Positions 8,191 to 17,440 of a DNA stretch of 19,907 nt are shown piece after piece. A program made the position numbers and the translations under genes. Source of the stretch: Clostridium sp. Its GTDB lineage: Bacteria > Bacillota > Clostridia > Clostridiales > Clostridiaceae. How positions within the stretch are numbered: position 1 is the first letter of the stretch; each line of letters opens with the position of its first letter. Location: assembly GCF_018372875.1 (NCBI RefSeq), contig NZ_JAHAIF010000053.1, positions 1 to 19,907 on the forward strand, written 5' to 3'. Under the pieces are notes generated by a model. It was not told the DNA's origin and ran no database searches. It saw only the letters and a list, made by a program, of their open reading frames with translations.

Positions 8191-9478
8191 ATTTATTTTT
8201 ATTATTATATGCTTTATCAGAGTCTAATATTATAGAATTTAACTTATCAGCCTCAACATTTTGCCCTACATAAGAAGTATTTAACACTCCACTTCCAAAG
8301 CATTCCTTTAATACAAAATCAATATCCTCCATATTGATTCTATCAACTTTTTCTATAACCTCTTCTTGAGTAGTTACTCTATTTTTAAATAATACAGATT
8401 TTGCATTACTAAACATTCTTGAACTAGTACTTTCTAATCCTAAAATATAATTCGCTTTTATCTTTTCCTTATTAACCTCTAATAAATCTTTAGTTATACC
8501 TTCTTTAACGAAGCTATTTAATTCATGCTTAATAGCTTCTAAAGCCTTTTCTCCATAATTCTTTCCAAGACCAGCATATATATTTAATACTCCTGCCCCT
8601 TGATATGGTTGAGGGTAACAATAAATACTATAGCATAACCCTAGTTGTTCCCTTACTCTTTGGAATAGTACAGATGATGCTCCACCACCAAATATATTAC
8701 TTAATAATACAAGACCATATCCCTTATCATGGCCAAAAGGAAGCCCCTTTAACCCAAGGCTTACATGAAGTTGCTCTATCTCCTTTGTAGCTGTCATGGA
8801 GTTTAATTGTACTAAAGTTTCACCGTATGTTGGAATATAAATATTATCACTTTTCCACCCTCCAAAATATTGTTCTACTAAAGTTTCAACTTCCTTTTCA
8901 TCAAACTTACCACATATAGATATTACTGTATTGTATGGAGTATATTTTTCTTTTATAAAATTCTTTATTTTATCTCTAGTAAAACTTTTAACCTTATGAA
9001 TTGTCCCTAAAATTGGGTAGGCTAAGGAATTATTATCAAAGCATGCTTTTGAATGTAAATCCTCAAGAACATCTTCTGGATTGTCCTCACTCATATTAAT
9101 TTCTTCAATAACTACTCCCTTTTCCCTTTCTATTTCATCTCCATCAAACTTTGAGTTTAATATCATATCTGAAAGCACTTCTAGAGATAAATCTAAATGA
9201 GTGTATAAATTTTTAATATAGTAACAAGTAGCTTCTTTACTTGTAAATGCATTTATTTGTCCACCTATATTCTCAATTGATTCTACAATTTCTTTTGCTG
9301 TCCTCTTATCTGTTCCCTTAAAAAACATATGCTCAATAAAATGTGATATTCCATTTACTTCAGGAGTTTCATTTCTAGAACCATTTTGAATCATTACCCC
9401 TACACTTATAGAGTTTACCCCATCTACTTTTTCTGTTATTACTCTTAGTCCATTTTTTAAAGTATAAAAATTATACAT
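8171..9478 (-). CDS. mlpA: M16 family zinc metallopeptidase (MlpA/YmxG-like)
   Basis: A pitrilysin/insulinase-family processing peptidase of the short, mitochondrial-processing-peptidase-like type. The inverted zinc motif HxxEH is intact (H46-F-I-E49-H50), and a third metal ligand E126 lies at the expected ~76-residue spacing in VVIEEINMSEDNPED. The inactive C-terminal half has the usual NIFGGGASSVLFQRVREQLGLCYSI segment (about residues 262-288). Length, 435 aa, is typical for a single-unit M16 peptidase. No signal peptide. The ATG has AGGAGG 5 bases upstream. B. subtilis mlpA (ymxG) has the same place between pnpA and ymxH. The substrate is unknown. Confidence 0.88.
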   Translation of the reverse strand: MYNFYTLKNGLRVITEKVDGVNSISVGVMIQNGSRNETPEVNGISHFIEHMFFKGTDKRTAKEIVESIENIGGQINAFTSKEATCYYIKNLYTHLDLSLEVLSDMILNSKFDGDEIEREKGVVIEEINMSEDNPEDVLEDLHSKACFDNNSLAYPILGTIHKVKSFTRDKIKNFIKEKYTPYNTVISICGKFDEKEVETLVEQYFGGWKSDNIYIPTYGETLVQLNSMTATKEIEQLHVSLGLKGLPFGHDKGYGLVLLSNIFGGGASSVLFQRVREQLGLCYSIYCYPQPYQGAGVLNIYAGLGKNYGEKALEAIKHELNSFVKEGITKDLLEVNKEKIKANYILGLESTSSRMFSNAKSVLFKNRVTTQEEVIEKVDRINMEDIDFVLKECFGSGVLNTSYVGQNVEADKLNSIILDSDKAYNNKNKFGKIEI

Positions 9479-9490
9479 ATTTTCCTCCTA

Positions 9491-9538
9491 TAATAAAAAT
9501 CACGAATTCTCTTTATATAGTATAAAGTAATTCGTGGT
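9491..9538 (-). terminator. Hairpin with T-tract in the mlpA leader
   Basis: Stem 9501-9508/9529-9536 (CACGAATT with AATTCGTG) continues, after a small bulge, into 9511-9517/9521-9527 (CTTTATA with TATAAAG) closed by a 3-base loop. On the minus strand it runs into ATTTTTATTA, only a few bases before the mlpA AGGAGG. Either a second terminator behind pnp, or an attenuator or stability element for mlpA. Confidence 0.65.
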
Positions 9539-9564
9539 ATCTTATTCTATATTTCAATATATAT

Positions 9565-9593
9565 AGAAAAAAGGCAATGAATTGCCCTTTTTG
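9565..9593 (-). terminator. pnp intrinsic terminator
   Basis: On the minus strand AAAAAG precedes the hairpin GGCAA-TTCA-TTGCC, followed by TTTTTT, about ten bases after the pnp stop codon. Confidence 0.88.
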
Positions 9594-9601
9594 TGTTCAT
9601 A

Positions 9602-11713
9602 TTATTCTTGTTCTTTATTTTCTTCGTTTTCAGCTAAAGCATCTTTTCTAGAAAGGTTAACTCTTCCTTGATTATCTATTTCTACAACCTTTACTAAGAT
9701 TTCATCACCAACAGTAACTACATCTTCAACCTTATTAACTCTTTCCTTAGCTAGCTTAGAAATATGAACTAATCCTTCCTTATTCGGAAGAACTTCTACA
9801 AAAGCACCAAAAGTAGTTATTTTTGTAACCTTACCTAAGTACACTTCACCAACTTGAACTTCCTTAGTAATACCTTCAATAATTTTAATTGCTGCGTTAA
9901 CTCCATCATGATCAGGTGAAGATACGAATACTGTACCATCTTCCTTAATATCAATCTTAACTCCAGTATCAGCTATAATCTTGTTTATAACCTTACCGCC
10001 AGTTCCAATTACGTCTCTAATTTTTTCCGGATCTATTTGAATAATAGATGTTTTTGGAGCATATAGAGAAACTTCTTCTCTAGGACTTCCTATACATTCA
10101 TTTATCTTATCTAAGATGAATAATCTAGCTTTTCTAGCATCTTTAATAGCATTCTCAACTACATTAAATGAGAAACCTTGAAGCTTAGTATCAACTTGAA
10201 TTGATGTAATACCTTCTGTTGTACCAGCTACCTTAAAGTCCATATCTCCAAAGAAATCTTCTATTCCTTGAATATCAGTTAATACCGCTTCTTCACTTAA
10301 ATCTTCAGATGTAATTAATCCCATTGCAATACCTGCTGCTGGTCTCTTTATTGGAACACCTGCATCTAATAATGCTAATGTTGAACCACAAACTGATGCT
10401 TGTGAAGTAGAACCATTAGAACTTAAAACTTCAGATACTAATCTAATAGTATATGGGAATTCCTCTTCTGATGGAATTAATGGTTCAAGAGCTCTTTCTG
10501 CTAATGCTCCATGACCAATTTCTCTTCTTCCTGGTCCTCTTAATGGTTTAACTTCTCCAACACTATATCCTGGGAAGTTATAATGATGCATGTATCTCTT
10601 AGTAGTTTCGCTTTCATCTATACCATCTAATACTTGAATATCTCCAACTGAACCTAATGTAGCAACTGTCATTACTTGAGTTAATCCTCTTGTAAATAAA
10701 CCAGTACCATGAGTTCTTGGTAATATACCAACTTCACAGCTTATTGGTCTTACTTCATCAAAAGCTCTTCCATCTGGTCTTCTCTTTTCCTTTAATAACA
10801 TATGTCTTACAACTTTCTTTTGCATGTTATAAAGAACTTCTTTTATATCACCAGTCTTATCAGCATACTTTTCACCAAATTCTTCAGATACCTTTTCATT
10901 GATTTCATCAATTGCTAAGTTTCTTTCATCCTTATCAGTGATGTACATTGCCTTCTGAACCATTTCTCCAGCAAATTCAGTTATATCCTTTTCTACATCT
11001 AAATCAACATGGTATAATTCAGGAACTTCTTTTTCTTTCCCCATAGTAGCCATAGCTTCTTCTTGGAATGAAATTATATCTTGACATCTTTCAAATCCAT
11101 ATTCTATAGCCTTTATCATTGTGTCTTCTGGAATTTCATTACCTCCAGCTTCAATCATCATAACCTTTTCTTTTGTTGCACAAACAGTAAGGTGCATGAT
11201 TGATTCTTCTCTTTCTTCAGCATTTGGATTAACTACAAAGTTTCCATCTATTAATCCTACTTGAACTGCTGCCACTGGAATTGTATAAGGAATGCTTGAT
11301 AAGCATAATGCCATTGATGCTGCATTAATAGCTAAAATTTCTGGTAAGTTATCCTTTTCAACTGAAACCACTGTACATACAACTTGAACATCATTTCTAT
11401 ATCCCTTTGGAAATAATGGTCTTATTGTTCTATCTACTGCTCTACCGTTTAGAATTGCTTTTTCTGTAGGTCTACCTTCTCTCTTTATAAATCCACCTGG
11501 AATTTTACCTACTGAATATAATCTTTCTTCATATTCAACACTTAATGGGAAGAAATCTATACCTTCTCTAGGTTGTTCTGAAGCATTAACATTTGTTAAT
11601 ATTACTGTATCCCCATAACTCATAAAAATTGCTGCATTTGATAACATCCCTATCTTACCAAATTCAACCTTCATCTCTCTACCAGCAATGGTTTTGCTTA
11701 ATACTTTATTCAT
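9602..11713 (-). CDS. pnp: Polyribonucleotide nucleotidyltransferase (PNPase)
   Basis: PNPase is a phosphorolytic 3'-5' exoribonuclease acting in mRNA decay and RNA quality control. There are two RNase PH-like domains (about residues 10-225 and 310-545), with the second holding GSTSQAS (435-441) and the catalytic aspartates D486 and D492. A KH domain follows with VIGTGG at 568-573, then an S1 domain at about 621-690 ([21 protein letters not shown]). It has 703 residues, normal length. A GTG at 11731 would add six residues but lies upstream of the GGGAGG; the ATG at 11713 is correctly spaced from that site. It follows rpsO, as in most bacteria, behind a hairpin at 11764-11792. Confidence 0.97.
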   Translation of the reverse strand: MNKVLSKTIAGREMKVEFGKIGMLSNAAIFMSYGDTVILTNVNASEQPREGIDFFPLSVEYEERLYSVGKIPGGFIKREGRPTEKAILNGRAVDRTIRPLFPKGYRNDVQVVCTVVSVEKDNLPEILAINAASMALCLSSIPYTIPVAAVQVGLIDGNFVVNPNAEEREESIMHLTVCATKEKVMMIEAGGNEIPEDTMIKAIEYGFERCQDIISFQEEAMATMGKEKEVPELYHVDLDVEKDITEFAGEMVQKAMYITDKDERNLAIDEINEKVSEEFGEKYADKTGDIKEVLYNMQKKVVRHMLLKEKRRPDGRAFDEVRPISCEVGILPRTHGTGLFTRGLTQVMTVATLGSVGDIQVLDGIDESETTKRYMHHYNFPGYSVGEVKPLRGPGRREIGHGALAERALEPLIPSEEEFPYTIRLVSEVLSSNGSTSQASVCGSTLALLDAGVPIKRPAAGIAMGLITSEDLSEEAVLTDIQGIEDFFGDMDFKVAGTTEGITSIQVDTKLQGFSFNVVENAIKDARKARLFILDKINECIGSPREEVSLYAPKTSIIQIDPEKIRDVIGTGGKVINKIIADTGVKIDIKEDGTVFVSSPDHDGVNAAIKIIEGITKEVQVGEVYLGKVTKITTFGAFVEVLPNKEGLVHISKLAKERVNKVEDVVTVGDEILVKVVEIDNQGRVNLSRKDALAENEENKEQE

Positions 11714-11763
11714 GATAGGACCTCCCTTCACTATCTACATTTTACATAATTTTCTTGTGATTT

Positions 11764-11792
11764 TAAAATAATAGAGCGGAGTTATCCGCTCT
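11764..11792 (-). terminator. rpsO-pnp intergenic hairpin
   Basis: A perfect 8-bp stem (AGAGCGGA 11773-11780, TCCGCTCT 11785-11792) with a 4-base loop lies five bases after the rpsO stop. The following minus-strand sequence is ATTATTTTAAAA, an interrupted U tract, so it is probably a partial terminator or a processing/stability site that lets some transcripts reach pnp. Confidence 0.75.
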
Positions 11793-11797
11793 AAAGA

Positions 11798-12061
11798 TTA
11801 TCTTCTTAAACCTAATTTTTTGATAATAGCTCTGTATCTTTCGATATCTTGAGACTCTAAGTAATTTAGAAGACCTCTTCTTTGACCAACCATCATTAAT
11901 AATCCTCTTCTTGAGTGGTGATCTTTCTTGTGAGTCTTTAAGTGACCATTTAAAGAATTGATTCTTTCTGTTAATAAAGCGATTTGAACTTCTGGAGAAC
12001 CAGTATCTTGTTCATTTCTTCCAAATTCTTTAATTATTTCTAACTTTTTTGCCTTATCCAT
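11798..12061 (-). CDS. rpsO: 30S ribosomal protein S15
   Basis: S15 is a primary 16S rRNA binding protein that organises the platform of the 30S subunit. The 87-residue product is full length and carries the conserved [15 protein letters not shown] (residues 20-34), the [16 protein letters not shown] region (40-55) and the C-terminal [12 protein letters not shown] longer in-frame reading from 12163 starts inside the promoter and its extra residues do not resemble S15; the ATG at 12061 has GGAGGTG about 9 bases upstream and gives the family N-terminus. It has its own promoter (12147-12175) and a structured leader that may carry autoregulation. Confidence 0.98.
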   Translation of the reverse strand: MDKAKKLEIIKEFGRNEQDTGSPEVQIALLTERINSLNGHLKTHKKDHHSRRGLLMMVGQRRGLLNYLESQDIERYRAIIKKLGLRR

Positions 12062-12140
12062 GCGTAATGCACCTCCATAATTTATCGCCTTAGTGCCATG
12101 TATAAAGTTGGCATTCTTTAAACATAGGACTAGGTTCCTA
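12062..12140 (-). promoter_or_regulatory. Structured rpsO 5' leader (possible S15 autoregulatory element)
   Basis: The leader between the promoter and rpsO has two visible hairpins. TGCCA/TGGCA pair at 12109-12113 with 12094-12098. GCG(A)TAA at 12082-12088 pairs with TTACGC at 12062-12067, abutting the start codon and placing the GGAGGT in its loop. S15 represses its own translation through such leaders in several bacteria. I cannot match this one to a described leader class. Confidence 0.45.
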
Positions 12141-12146
12141 ATGGCT

Positions 12147-12175
12147 ATTATAACAAAAGCCATTCTTATTGTAAA
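12147..12175 (-). promoter_or_regulatory. rpsO-pnp promoter
   Basis: On the minus strand, TTTACA (12170-12175) and a perfect TATAAT (12147-12152) are separated by 17 bases, just after the ribF stop codon. The start would be near 12140, giving a leader of about 79 bases. Confidence 0.85.
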
Positions 12176-12181
12176 TATTTT

Positions 12182-13108
12182 TTATAAGTTTACAAAGAAC
12201 TTTTCCTCTAGAGCATAATTTTTATCTTTTTTTAATTGGATAACTAAATCATCTATTGAGTTAAACTTTTTCTCATCACGTATCTTTTTAATAAAGTATA
12301 CTTTTATATTATGCCCATATAAATCATTATTAAAATCTAAAATATAAGTTTCTATTGTTAATTTATTACCATTAACAGTTGGATTATTACCTACAGATGT
12401 TATTCCCTTATATATTTTACCTTGCCACTCTACATTAGTATAATATACACCTTTACTAGGAATTAAAATTTCTTTAGAATAATCTAAATTAGCTGTTGGA
12501 AAACCTATAGTTCTTCCAAGTTTCTTACCATGTACCACCTTACCTTTTATAATGTAAGGTCTATTAAGCATCTTCATAGCTTTGTCAACATTGCCATTAA
12601 ATAATTCATTCCTAATTCTAGTACTACTTATAACTTCATTTTCATAATTGCAAGGTTCCATTACATAAAGTTCATATCCATACTTAGTTGATAATTCTTT
12701 TAACATCTCTATATTTCCAATATTCTTATATCCAAATCTATAATTGAATCCAACAACAATTCCTTTTACTTTAAACTTTTCACATAAATATTTTATAAAT
12801 CCCTCTGGAGTTAATTTCATATATTCTTCATTAAATTCCTCAAAGTATATTAAATCAACACCTAAAGATTCTAATATCTCTTCCTTACTTTCATTATCCA
12901 TAAGTAGTTTAGGAGGAGTTGTTCCTTTTATTAAAGTTCTTGGATGATTTTTAAAAGTATATACTATACTTCTACCTTTGTTTTCATTTGCTAGCTCAAT
13001 AATCTTATTTACTAATGATAAATGTCCTGAATGTAAACCATCAAAGCTACCAAGGGCAACATAACTATATGTACCTTCTTCTAAAAATCTATTAAGCTTC
13101 TCATTCAT
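12182..13108 (-). CDS. ribF: Bifunctional riboflavin kinase/FAD synthetase
   Basis: RibF phosphorylates riboflavin to FMN and adenylates FMN to FAD. The N-terminal nucleotidyltransferase domain has the GSFDGLHSGH motif (residues 20-29) and SSTRIR (161-166). The C-terminal flavokinase domain (about 183-308) has GRTIGFPTANLDY (198-210) and the VGNNPTV segment near 239. At 308 aa it is the usual two-domain length. The ATG at 13108 has AGGAG about 10 bases upstream, inside the gap to truB. It is the last gene of the rimP-nusA operon. No FMN riboswitch precedes it, so it seems to be expressed with the translation genes. No good terminator follows, so read-through into rpsO is likely. Confidence 0.95.
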   Translation of the reverse strand: MNEKLNRFLEEGTYSYVALGSFDGLHSGHLSLVNKIIELANENKGRSIVYTFKNHPRTLIKGTTPPKLLMDNESKEEILESLGVDLIYFEEFNEEYMKLTPEGFIKYLCEKFKVKGIVVGFNYRFGYKNIGNIEMLKELSTKYGYELYVMEPCNYENEVISSTRIRNELFNGNVDKAMKMLNRPYIIKGKVVHGKKLGRTIGFPTANLDYSKEILIPSKGVYYTNVEWQGKIYKGITSVGNNPTVNGNKLTIETYILDFNNDLYGHNIKVYFIKKIRDEKKFNSIDDLVIQLKKDKNYALEEKFFVNL

Positions 13109-13124
13109 ACTTCATTAGCTCCTA

Positions 13125-14000
13125 CTATATTAATAGTTTTTCAATTTTAAATCCATTAAGTTCTCTTTTCCCAAGACCTAAAAATTTATCATTTTCATCA
13201 TAAACTCTATATAGAATATTATTGTCTATTTTTTCATTTGTTAATCTTCTATCCATTACTCTAACACCATTTATAAGTAACTTGCCAAATCCTTCATTAA
13301 CTTTAAGTCTAGGATAGGATTTTAATGCATCCTCTATTGATATAATATAATTATTTATGTTTTCACTAGTTAAATCATTAATATTAACGCTATCTCTTTC
13401 ATGAAAACAAGATGTTTCAGTTCTTCTAAGCTCTGTCATACAAGCACCTACTCTTAATTCTTCACCAATATCATAGCAAAGGCTTCTAATATATGTCCCC
13501 TTAGAACAAGTTACTTCCATAGATATATACGGAAGATTGATTTCTATATCTTTAATATCATATATAGTTATGGGTCTTCCTTCTCTCTCTATTTCTATTC
13601 CTTTTCTTGCAAGTTCATATAGCCTTACTCCATTTTTCTTTAGGGCAGAATACATAGGTGGAACTTGATTATATGTTCCTTTAAATTTATTTATAGCTTC
13701 TAATGTCTCTTCAACTGTAATATTAGAAGTATCCGTTTCCGATAATATTTCACCTTCTAAATCATATGTAGCTGTAGTAACTCCAAGCTTAAATTTTACC
13801 TTGTAGCTCTTCTTATCATTCATAATATAATCTATTATTTTCGTTGCTTTTCCTAAGCATACTGGTAAAACACCAATTGCTTCTGGATCAAGAGTACCTG
13901 TATGTCCAACTTTTTTCTCACAAGCAATCTTCCTTATAATTCTTACAACATCAAAAGATGACATTCCTGAATTTTTAAATATATTTAATACACCATTCAT
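13125..14000 (-). CDS. truB: tRNA pseudouridine(55) synthase TruB
   Basis: TruB converts uridine 55 in the T-loop of tRNAs to pseudouridine and also acts as a tRNA folding helper. The signature GHTGTLDP (residues 32-39) includes the catalytic D38. KIIDYIMNDKKSYKVKFKLG and GTYNQVPPMYSALKKNGVRLYELAR are typical family blocks, and CSKGTYIRSLCYDIGEEL (about 172-189) completes the active site. A C-terminal PUA-like extension ends the 291-residue protein. The ATG lies two bases after the nrnA stop codon with only a weak AAAGAGA site, so translation is probably coupled to nrnA. Confidence 0.96.
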   Translation of the reverse strand: MNGVLNIFKNSGMSSFDVVRIIRKIACEKKVGHTGTLDPEAIGVLPVCLGKATKIIDYIMNDKKSYKVKFKLGVTTATYDLEGEILSETDTSNITVEETLEAINKFKGTYNQVPPMYSALKKNGVRLYELARKGIEIEREGRPITIYDIKDIEINLPYISMEVTCSKGTYIRSLCYDIGEELRVGACMTELRRTETSCFHERDSVNINDLTSENINNYIISIEDALKSYPRLKVNEGFGKLLINGVRVMDRRLTNEKIDNNILYRVYDENDKFLGLGKRELNGFKIEKLLI

Positions 14001-14002
14001 AT

Positions 14003-14974
14003 CTATATCTCTTTTTCTATTTCAATTATTACTTTATTGAAAGCTTCATCCAATGAAAGATTTTTCATTTTAAATCCAGCAGCTTTTATATGGCCACCAC
14101 CACCTAAAACCTCTGCAACCTTTCTAACATCAAAATCTTCTCTTGATCTTAAACTTCCCTTCACTCCATCTTCAACTTCTTTTAATACTAAGGCAACTTC
14201 TACTCCCTTTATCCCTAATGCCATAGAAATAACATCAGAAGTATCTACGTTCCCTAAATTATAAGAATCTAAAAGTTTTTTAGAAAGTTTTATAGCTGAT
14301 AACCTTCCATCAAGTAAAAGCTCTAAATTGTTTAAAGCTTCGCCAATAAGTTTAATTTTTTCATAAGGTCTATTATCAAATAGATTATTATGAATTTTGG
14401 TATTATTAACCCCAATTGCTATCAACTCAGATGCTATTTTATGAGTTCTTTCTGTTACATTTGAATGTCTAAATCCACCTGTATCTGTAACTAGAGATGT
14501 ATATATACATCTTCCTATTTTCTCATTAATTTCATCCTTTTCTTTAAAATCAAAACCTAATTCTTTTAGAAGTAAATAGACAATTTCTGCTGTTGCAGCA
14601 GATGATACTTCAACATAATTACTTGTTCCATAGTTTTCATTAGTAACATGGTGATCTATGTTTATAAGCTTACCATCATAATTTTCAAGATTTGCACATA
14701 TTCTTTCATAATTACCACAATCTAAAACGATAACCATATCTGTTCCTTTTATAGGTTCAGGTATATCACCATTAATTTCTTCTCCTAGAGGTAGGAAAGA
14801 GAGGTTATCTGCGATAACTTCTCTTGATATTATATATGAATCTTTTCCTAGTTCTCTAAGTCCATTTAATAGGGCTAATGTACTTCCTATTGCATCTCCG
14901 TCTGGGGATACATGAAAGGTTAGCCCTATTTTCTTACTTTCAATAATATCTTTTGAAATATCTTTTAAAGTCAT
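14003..14974 (-). CDS. nrnA: DHH-family oligoribonuclease / pAp phosphatase NrnA
   Basis: NrnA degrades nano-RNAs of 2-5 nucleotides and dephosphorylates 3'-phosphoadenosine 5'-phosphate. The DHH domain carries the Mn-binding residues H21, D25 and D27 (FHVSPDGDAIGS), D85 (VLDCGNYER), D107-H108-H109 (the DHH triad) and D in VTDTGGF. The C-terminal DHHA1 domain has GGGGH at 291-295. Length (323 aa) fits NrnA and excludes RecJ. It starts one base after the rbfA stop codon, with a poor Shine-Dalgarno, so it is likely coupled to rbfA. Its place between rbfA and truB is conserved in clostridia and links short-RNA turnover to the NusA/IF2 operon. Confidence 0.93.
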   Translation of the reverse strand: MTLKDISKDIIESKKIGLTFHVSPDGDAIGSTLALLNGLRELGKDSYIISREVIADNLSFLPLGEEINGDIPEPIKGTDMVIVLDCGNYERICANLENYDGKLINIDHHVTNENYGTSNYVEVSSAATAEIVYLLLKELGFDFKEKDEINEKIGRCIYTSLVTDTGGFRHSNVTERTHKIASELIAIGVNNTKIHNNLFDNRPYEKIKLIGEALNNLELLLDGRLSAIKLSKKLLDSYNLGNVDTSDVISMALGIKGVEVALVLKEVEDGVKGSLRSREDFDVRKVAEVLGGGGHIKAAGFKMKNLSLDEAFNKVIIEIEKEI

Positions 14975-14975
14975 A

Positions 14976-15326
14976 TTATTTATCTTTAATCTTTTCTATT
15001 AAACTATCTATATGCATACCATAGTCAATAGAATCATCTATTTCAAAAATTATTTGTGGATTGTGCCTTAAATTAATTCTTTGTGCTATCTCTCTTCTTA
15101 CAAAACCTGCTGCACTCTTTAGTGCATCAAGATTATTTTTCTTCTCTTCTTCGCTATTTGCAAATATACTTACATATACCTTTGCATATCTTAAATCTTT
15201 AGTAACTTTTACAGAAGTTACAGAAATCATAGCTGTAAGTCTTGGATCTTTAATTTCATTTCTAATTAAATTACTTACTTCTCTTTTAACTTCTTCATTT
15301 ATTCTGCCGCCTCTATAATTTGGCAT
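14976..15326 (-). CDS. rbfA: 30S ribosome-binding factor A
   Basis: RbfA binds the 30S subunit late in assembly and helps mature the 5' end of 16S rRNA; it also supports cold adaptation. The 116-residue protein is one KH-like domain with the family pattern RINEEVKREVSNLIRNEIKDPRL (about residues 8-30), VSVTSVKVTKDLRYAKVYVSIF-type strands (about 35-56) and the C-terminal LRHNPQIIFEIDDSIDYGMHI. The ATG has GAGGTG 6 bases upstream. It is 13 bases behind infB, the standard arrangement. Confidence 0.97.
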   Translation of the reverse strand: MPNYRGGRINEEVKREVSNLIRNEIKDPRLTAMISVTSVKVTKDLRYAKVYVSIFANSEEEKKNNLDALKSAAGFVRREIAQRINLRHNPQIIFEIDDSIDYGMHIDSLIEKIKDK

Positions 15327-15339
15327 TTATATCACCTCT

Positions 15340-17421
15340 TTAAAGCTCTTTTCTCTTTATAGCCTCTATCTTGAATGATTCAATAATATCGCCTTCTTTA
15401 ATATCATTGAACTTTTCAACACTTAAGCCGCACTCATATCCAGCTGCTACTTCTTTAACGTCATCTTTAAATCTCTTTAATGAAGCTAAAGAGCTTTCAA
15501 ATATAACTATACCATCTCTAATAACTCTTATATCAGAGTTTCTTAGAATCTTACCATCTAATACATAGCATCCTGCAATTGTACCAACATTAGAAATCTT
15601 ATAAGTTTCTCTAACTTCTGCCTTACCAAGAACAACTTCTTTGTATTCTGGTTCAAGCATACCAACCATAGCTGACTTAACATCCTCTATAGCATCGTAT
15701 ATTATTCTATATGTCTTAACATCAACCTTTTCTCTTTCTGATGCAGCTATTGCATTTGAGTCTGGTCTTACGTTAAATCCAATTACTATAGCATTTGAAG
15801 CTGTTGCAAGAGTTATATCTGTTTCTGTTATTGCACCAACAGCACCATGAATTACTCTTACTTTAACATCATCTGTTGAAAGTTTTTCAAGAGATTGTCT
15901 TATAGCTTCTACAGAACCTTGTACGTCAGCCTTAACTATAATAGCTAATTCCTTAACTGTACCTTCTTTTATTTGGCTATATAAATCTTCTAATGATACT
16001 CTATGGGAAGCATTTAAAGTTTCATTCTTTATCTTATCCTTTCTTGCTTCTGCCATAGATCTAGCAGTCTTTTCATCCTTAACTTGAATAAATCTATCTC
16101 CTGCTGATGGAACTTCTGATAATCCTAAGATTTCTACTGGAATTGATGGTCCTGCTGATTTAATCTTCTTACCTTGGTCATCAAACATAGCTCTTATTCT
16201 TCCATAAGTAGAACCTACAAGTATAGAATCTCCTACACTTAAAGTACCACTTTGAACTAACAATGATGCAACAGGTCCTCTTCCCTTGTCAAGCTTAGCT
16301 TCAATAACTGTTCCCTTAGCTTTTCTATCTGGGTTAGCCTTTAATTCTTGCATTTCAGCAGTTAATATAACCATTTCTAATAATTGGTCAATATTTTGCC
16401 CTTCCTTAGCTGATACTGGTACACATATAGTATCTCCACCCCAGTCTTCTGCTACTAATCCAAATTCAGTTAATTCTTGCTTAACTCTATCAATATTAGC
16501 ACCTGGTCTATCTATCTTATTAATAGCAACTATCATAGGAACTTCTGCAGCTTTGCAATGGTTTATAGCTTCTTTAGTTTGTGGCATTATTCCGTCATCT
16601 GCTGCAACAACTAATATAACTATATCAGTAACTTGAGCTCCTCTAGCTCTCATTGCTGTGAAAGCTTCATGTCCTGGAGTATCAAGGAATGTAATATCTT
16701 CTCCATTTAATGTTACTGTGTAAGCACCTATATGTTGAGTAATTCCACCAGCTTCTGTCTTAGTTACTCTTGTTTTTCTAATAGCATCAAGTAAAGATGT
16801 CTTACCATGGTCAACGTGACCCATTACTGTTACTATTGGTGGTCTCTTAACTAAGTTTTCATCATCTTCCACATCTACTTCTAAGCTTTCTAGTTCAGAT
16901 GATACCTCTTTCTTTTCATATAAGATTTCATACTTATCACATAACTTTGCAGCTGTTTCAAAGTCGATTTCTTGGTTAACAGCAGCCATTACACCTAAGA
17001 ACATTAAATTCTTAATAACATCTGCATATGGCTTTTGTAAAGAATCTGCTAATTCTTTAACTGTAATAGTTTCACCAATTTCTAAAATTGTGTTTTCAGC
17101 AAATTCTTGTTCTCTTCTTGCCTTTTCTTCAGCAATTTGCTTTCTAGTTTTCTTTTTCTTTCCGTTACCCTTGTTAACTTCTTCATTTAATTGCTCTTCG
17201 TACTCTTCAACAATACTACCTTTATCTGCTGATACTTCCTTTGTAGCTTCATCTTTATTTGGCTCACCTAATAATTCTTTTATTAACGCTGCATCTTCAT
17301 CTTCTATTACACTCATATGATTTTTCACTTCAACGTTAAATTCTGTCATTAATAATTCTATTAGTTCTTTTGAGCTTACATTTAGTTCTTTTGCTAATTC
17401 ATATACTCTAATTTTTGACAT
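15340..17421 (-). CDS. infB: Translation initiation factor IF-2
   Basis: IF-2 is the GTPase that brings initiator tRNA to the 30S subunit and promotes subunit joining. Two IF2_N modules are visible (about residues 3-52 and 116-166), separated by a short charged linker. The G domain has G1 GHVDHGKT (201-208), GGITQH (225-230), G3 DTPGH (247-251) and G4 NKID (301-304). The C-terminal domains bind fMet-tRNA. At 693 aa it is a short, Gram-positive-type IF-2 without the long N-terminus of E. coli. The ATG has GGGGGTG 6 bases upstream. I see no clear internal start for a second isoform. Confidence 0.98.
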   Translation of the reverse strand: MSKIRVYELAKELNVSSKELIELLMTEFNVEVKNHMSVIEDEDAALIKELLGEPNKDEATKEVSADKGSIVEEYEEQLNEEVNKGNGKKKKTRKQIAEEKARREQEFAENTILEIGETITVKELADSLQKPYADVIKNLMFLGVMAAVNQEIDFETAAKLCDKYEILYEKKEVSSELESLEVDVEDDENLVKRPPIVTVMGHVDHGKTSLLDAIRKTRVTKTEAGGITQHIGAYTVTLNGEDITFLDTPGHEAFTAMRARGAQVTDIVILVVAADDGIMPQTKEAINHCKAAEVPMIVAINKIDRPGANIDRVKQELTEFGLVAEDWGGDTICVPVSAKEGQNIDQLLEMVILTAEMQELKANPDRKAKGTVIEAKLDKGRGPVASLLVQSGTLSVGDSILVGSTYGRIRAMFDDQGKKIKSAGPSIPVEILGLSEVPSAGDRFIQVKDEKTARSMAEARKDKIKNETLNASHRVSLEDLYSQIKEGTVKELAIIVKADVQGSVEAIRQSLEKLSTDDVKVRVIHGAVGAITETDITLATASNAIVIGFNVRPDSNAIAASEREKVDVKTYRIIYDAIEDVKSAMVGMLEPEYKEVVLGKAEVRETYKISNVGTIAGCYVLDGKILRNSDIRVIRDGIVIFESSLASLKRFKDDVKEVAAGYECGLSVEKFNDIKEGDIIESFKIEAIKRKEL

Positions 17422-17440
17422 ACAGTCACCCCCGAATATT

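Noticed and set aside
11714..11731. GTG start adding six residues to PNPase
   Set aside because: The codon lies upstream of the GGGAGG, which is positioned for the ATG at 11713.
12062..12163. 34-residue N-terminal extension of S15
   Set aside because: It would be read across the rpsO promoter and leader, and does not resemble S15; the 87-aa form is the normal length.
13109..13124. FMN riboswitch before ribF
   Set aside because: The gap to truB is only 16 bases, far too short for the aptamer, and ribF sits inside the operon.
16286..16636. 116-codon plus-strand reading frame inside infB, and other long plus-strand frames
   Set aside because: They lie antisense to strongly conserved genes, lack good ribosome binding sites and give Ser/Thr-rich low-complexity products typical of antisense frames.
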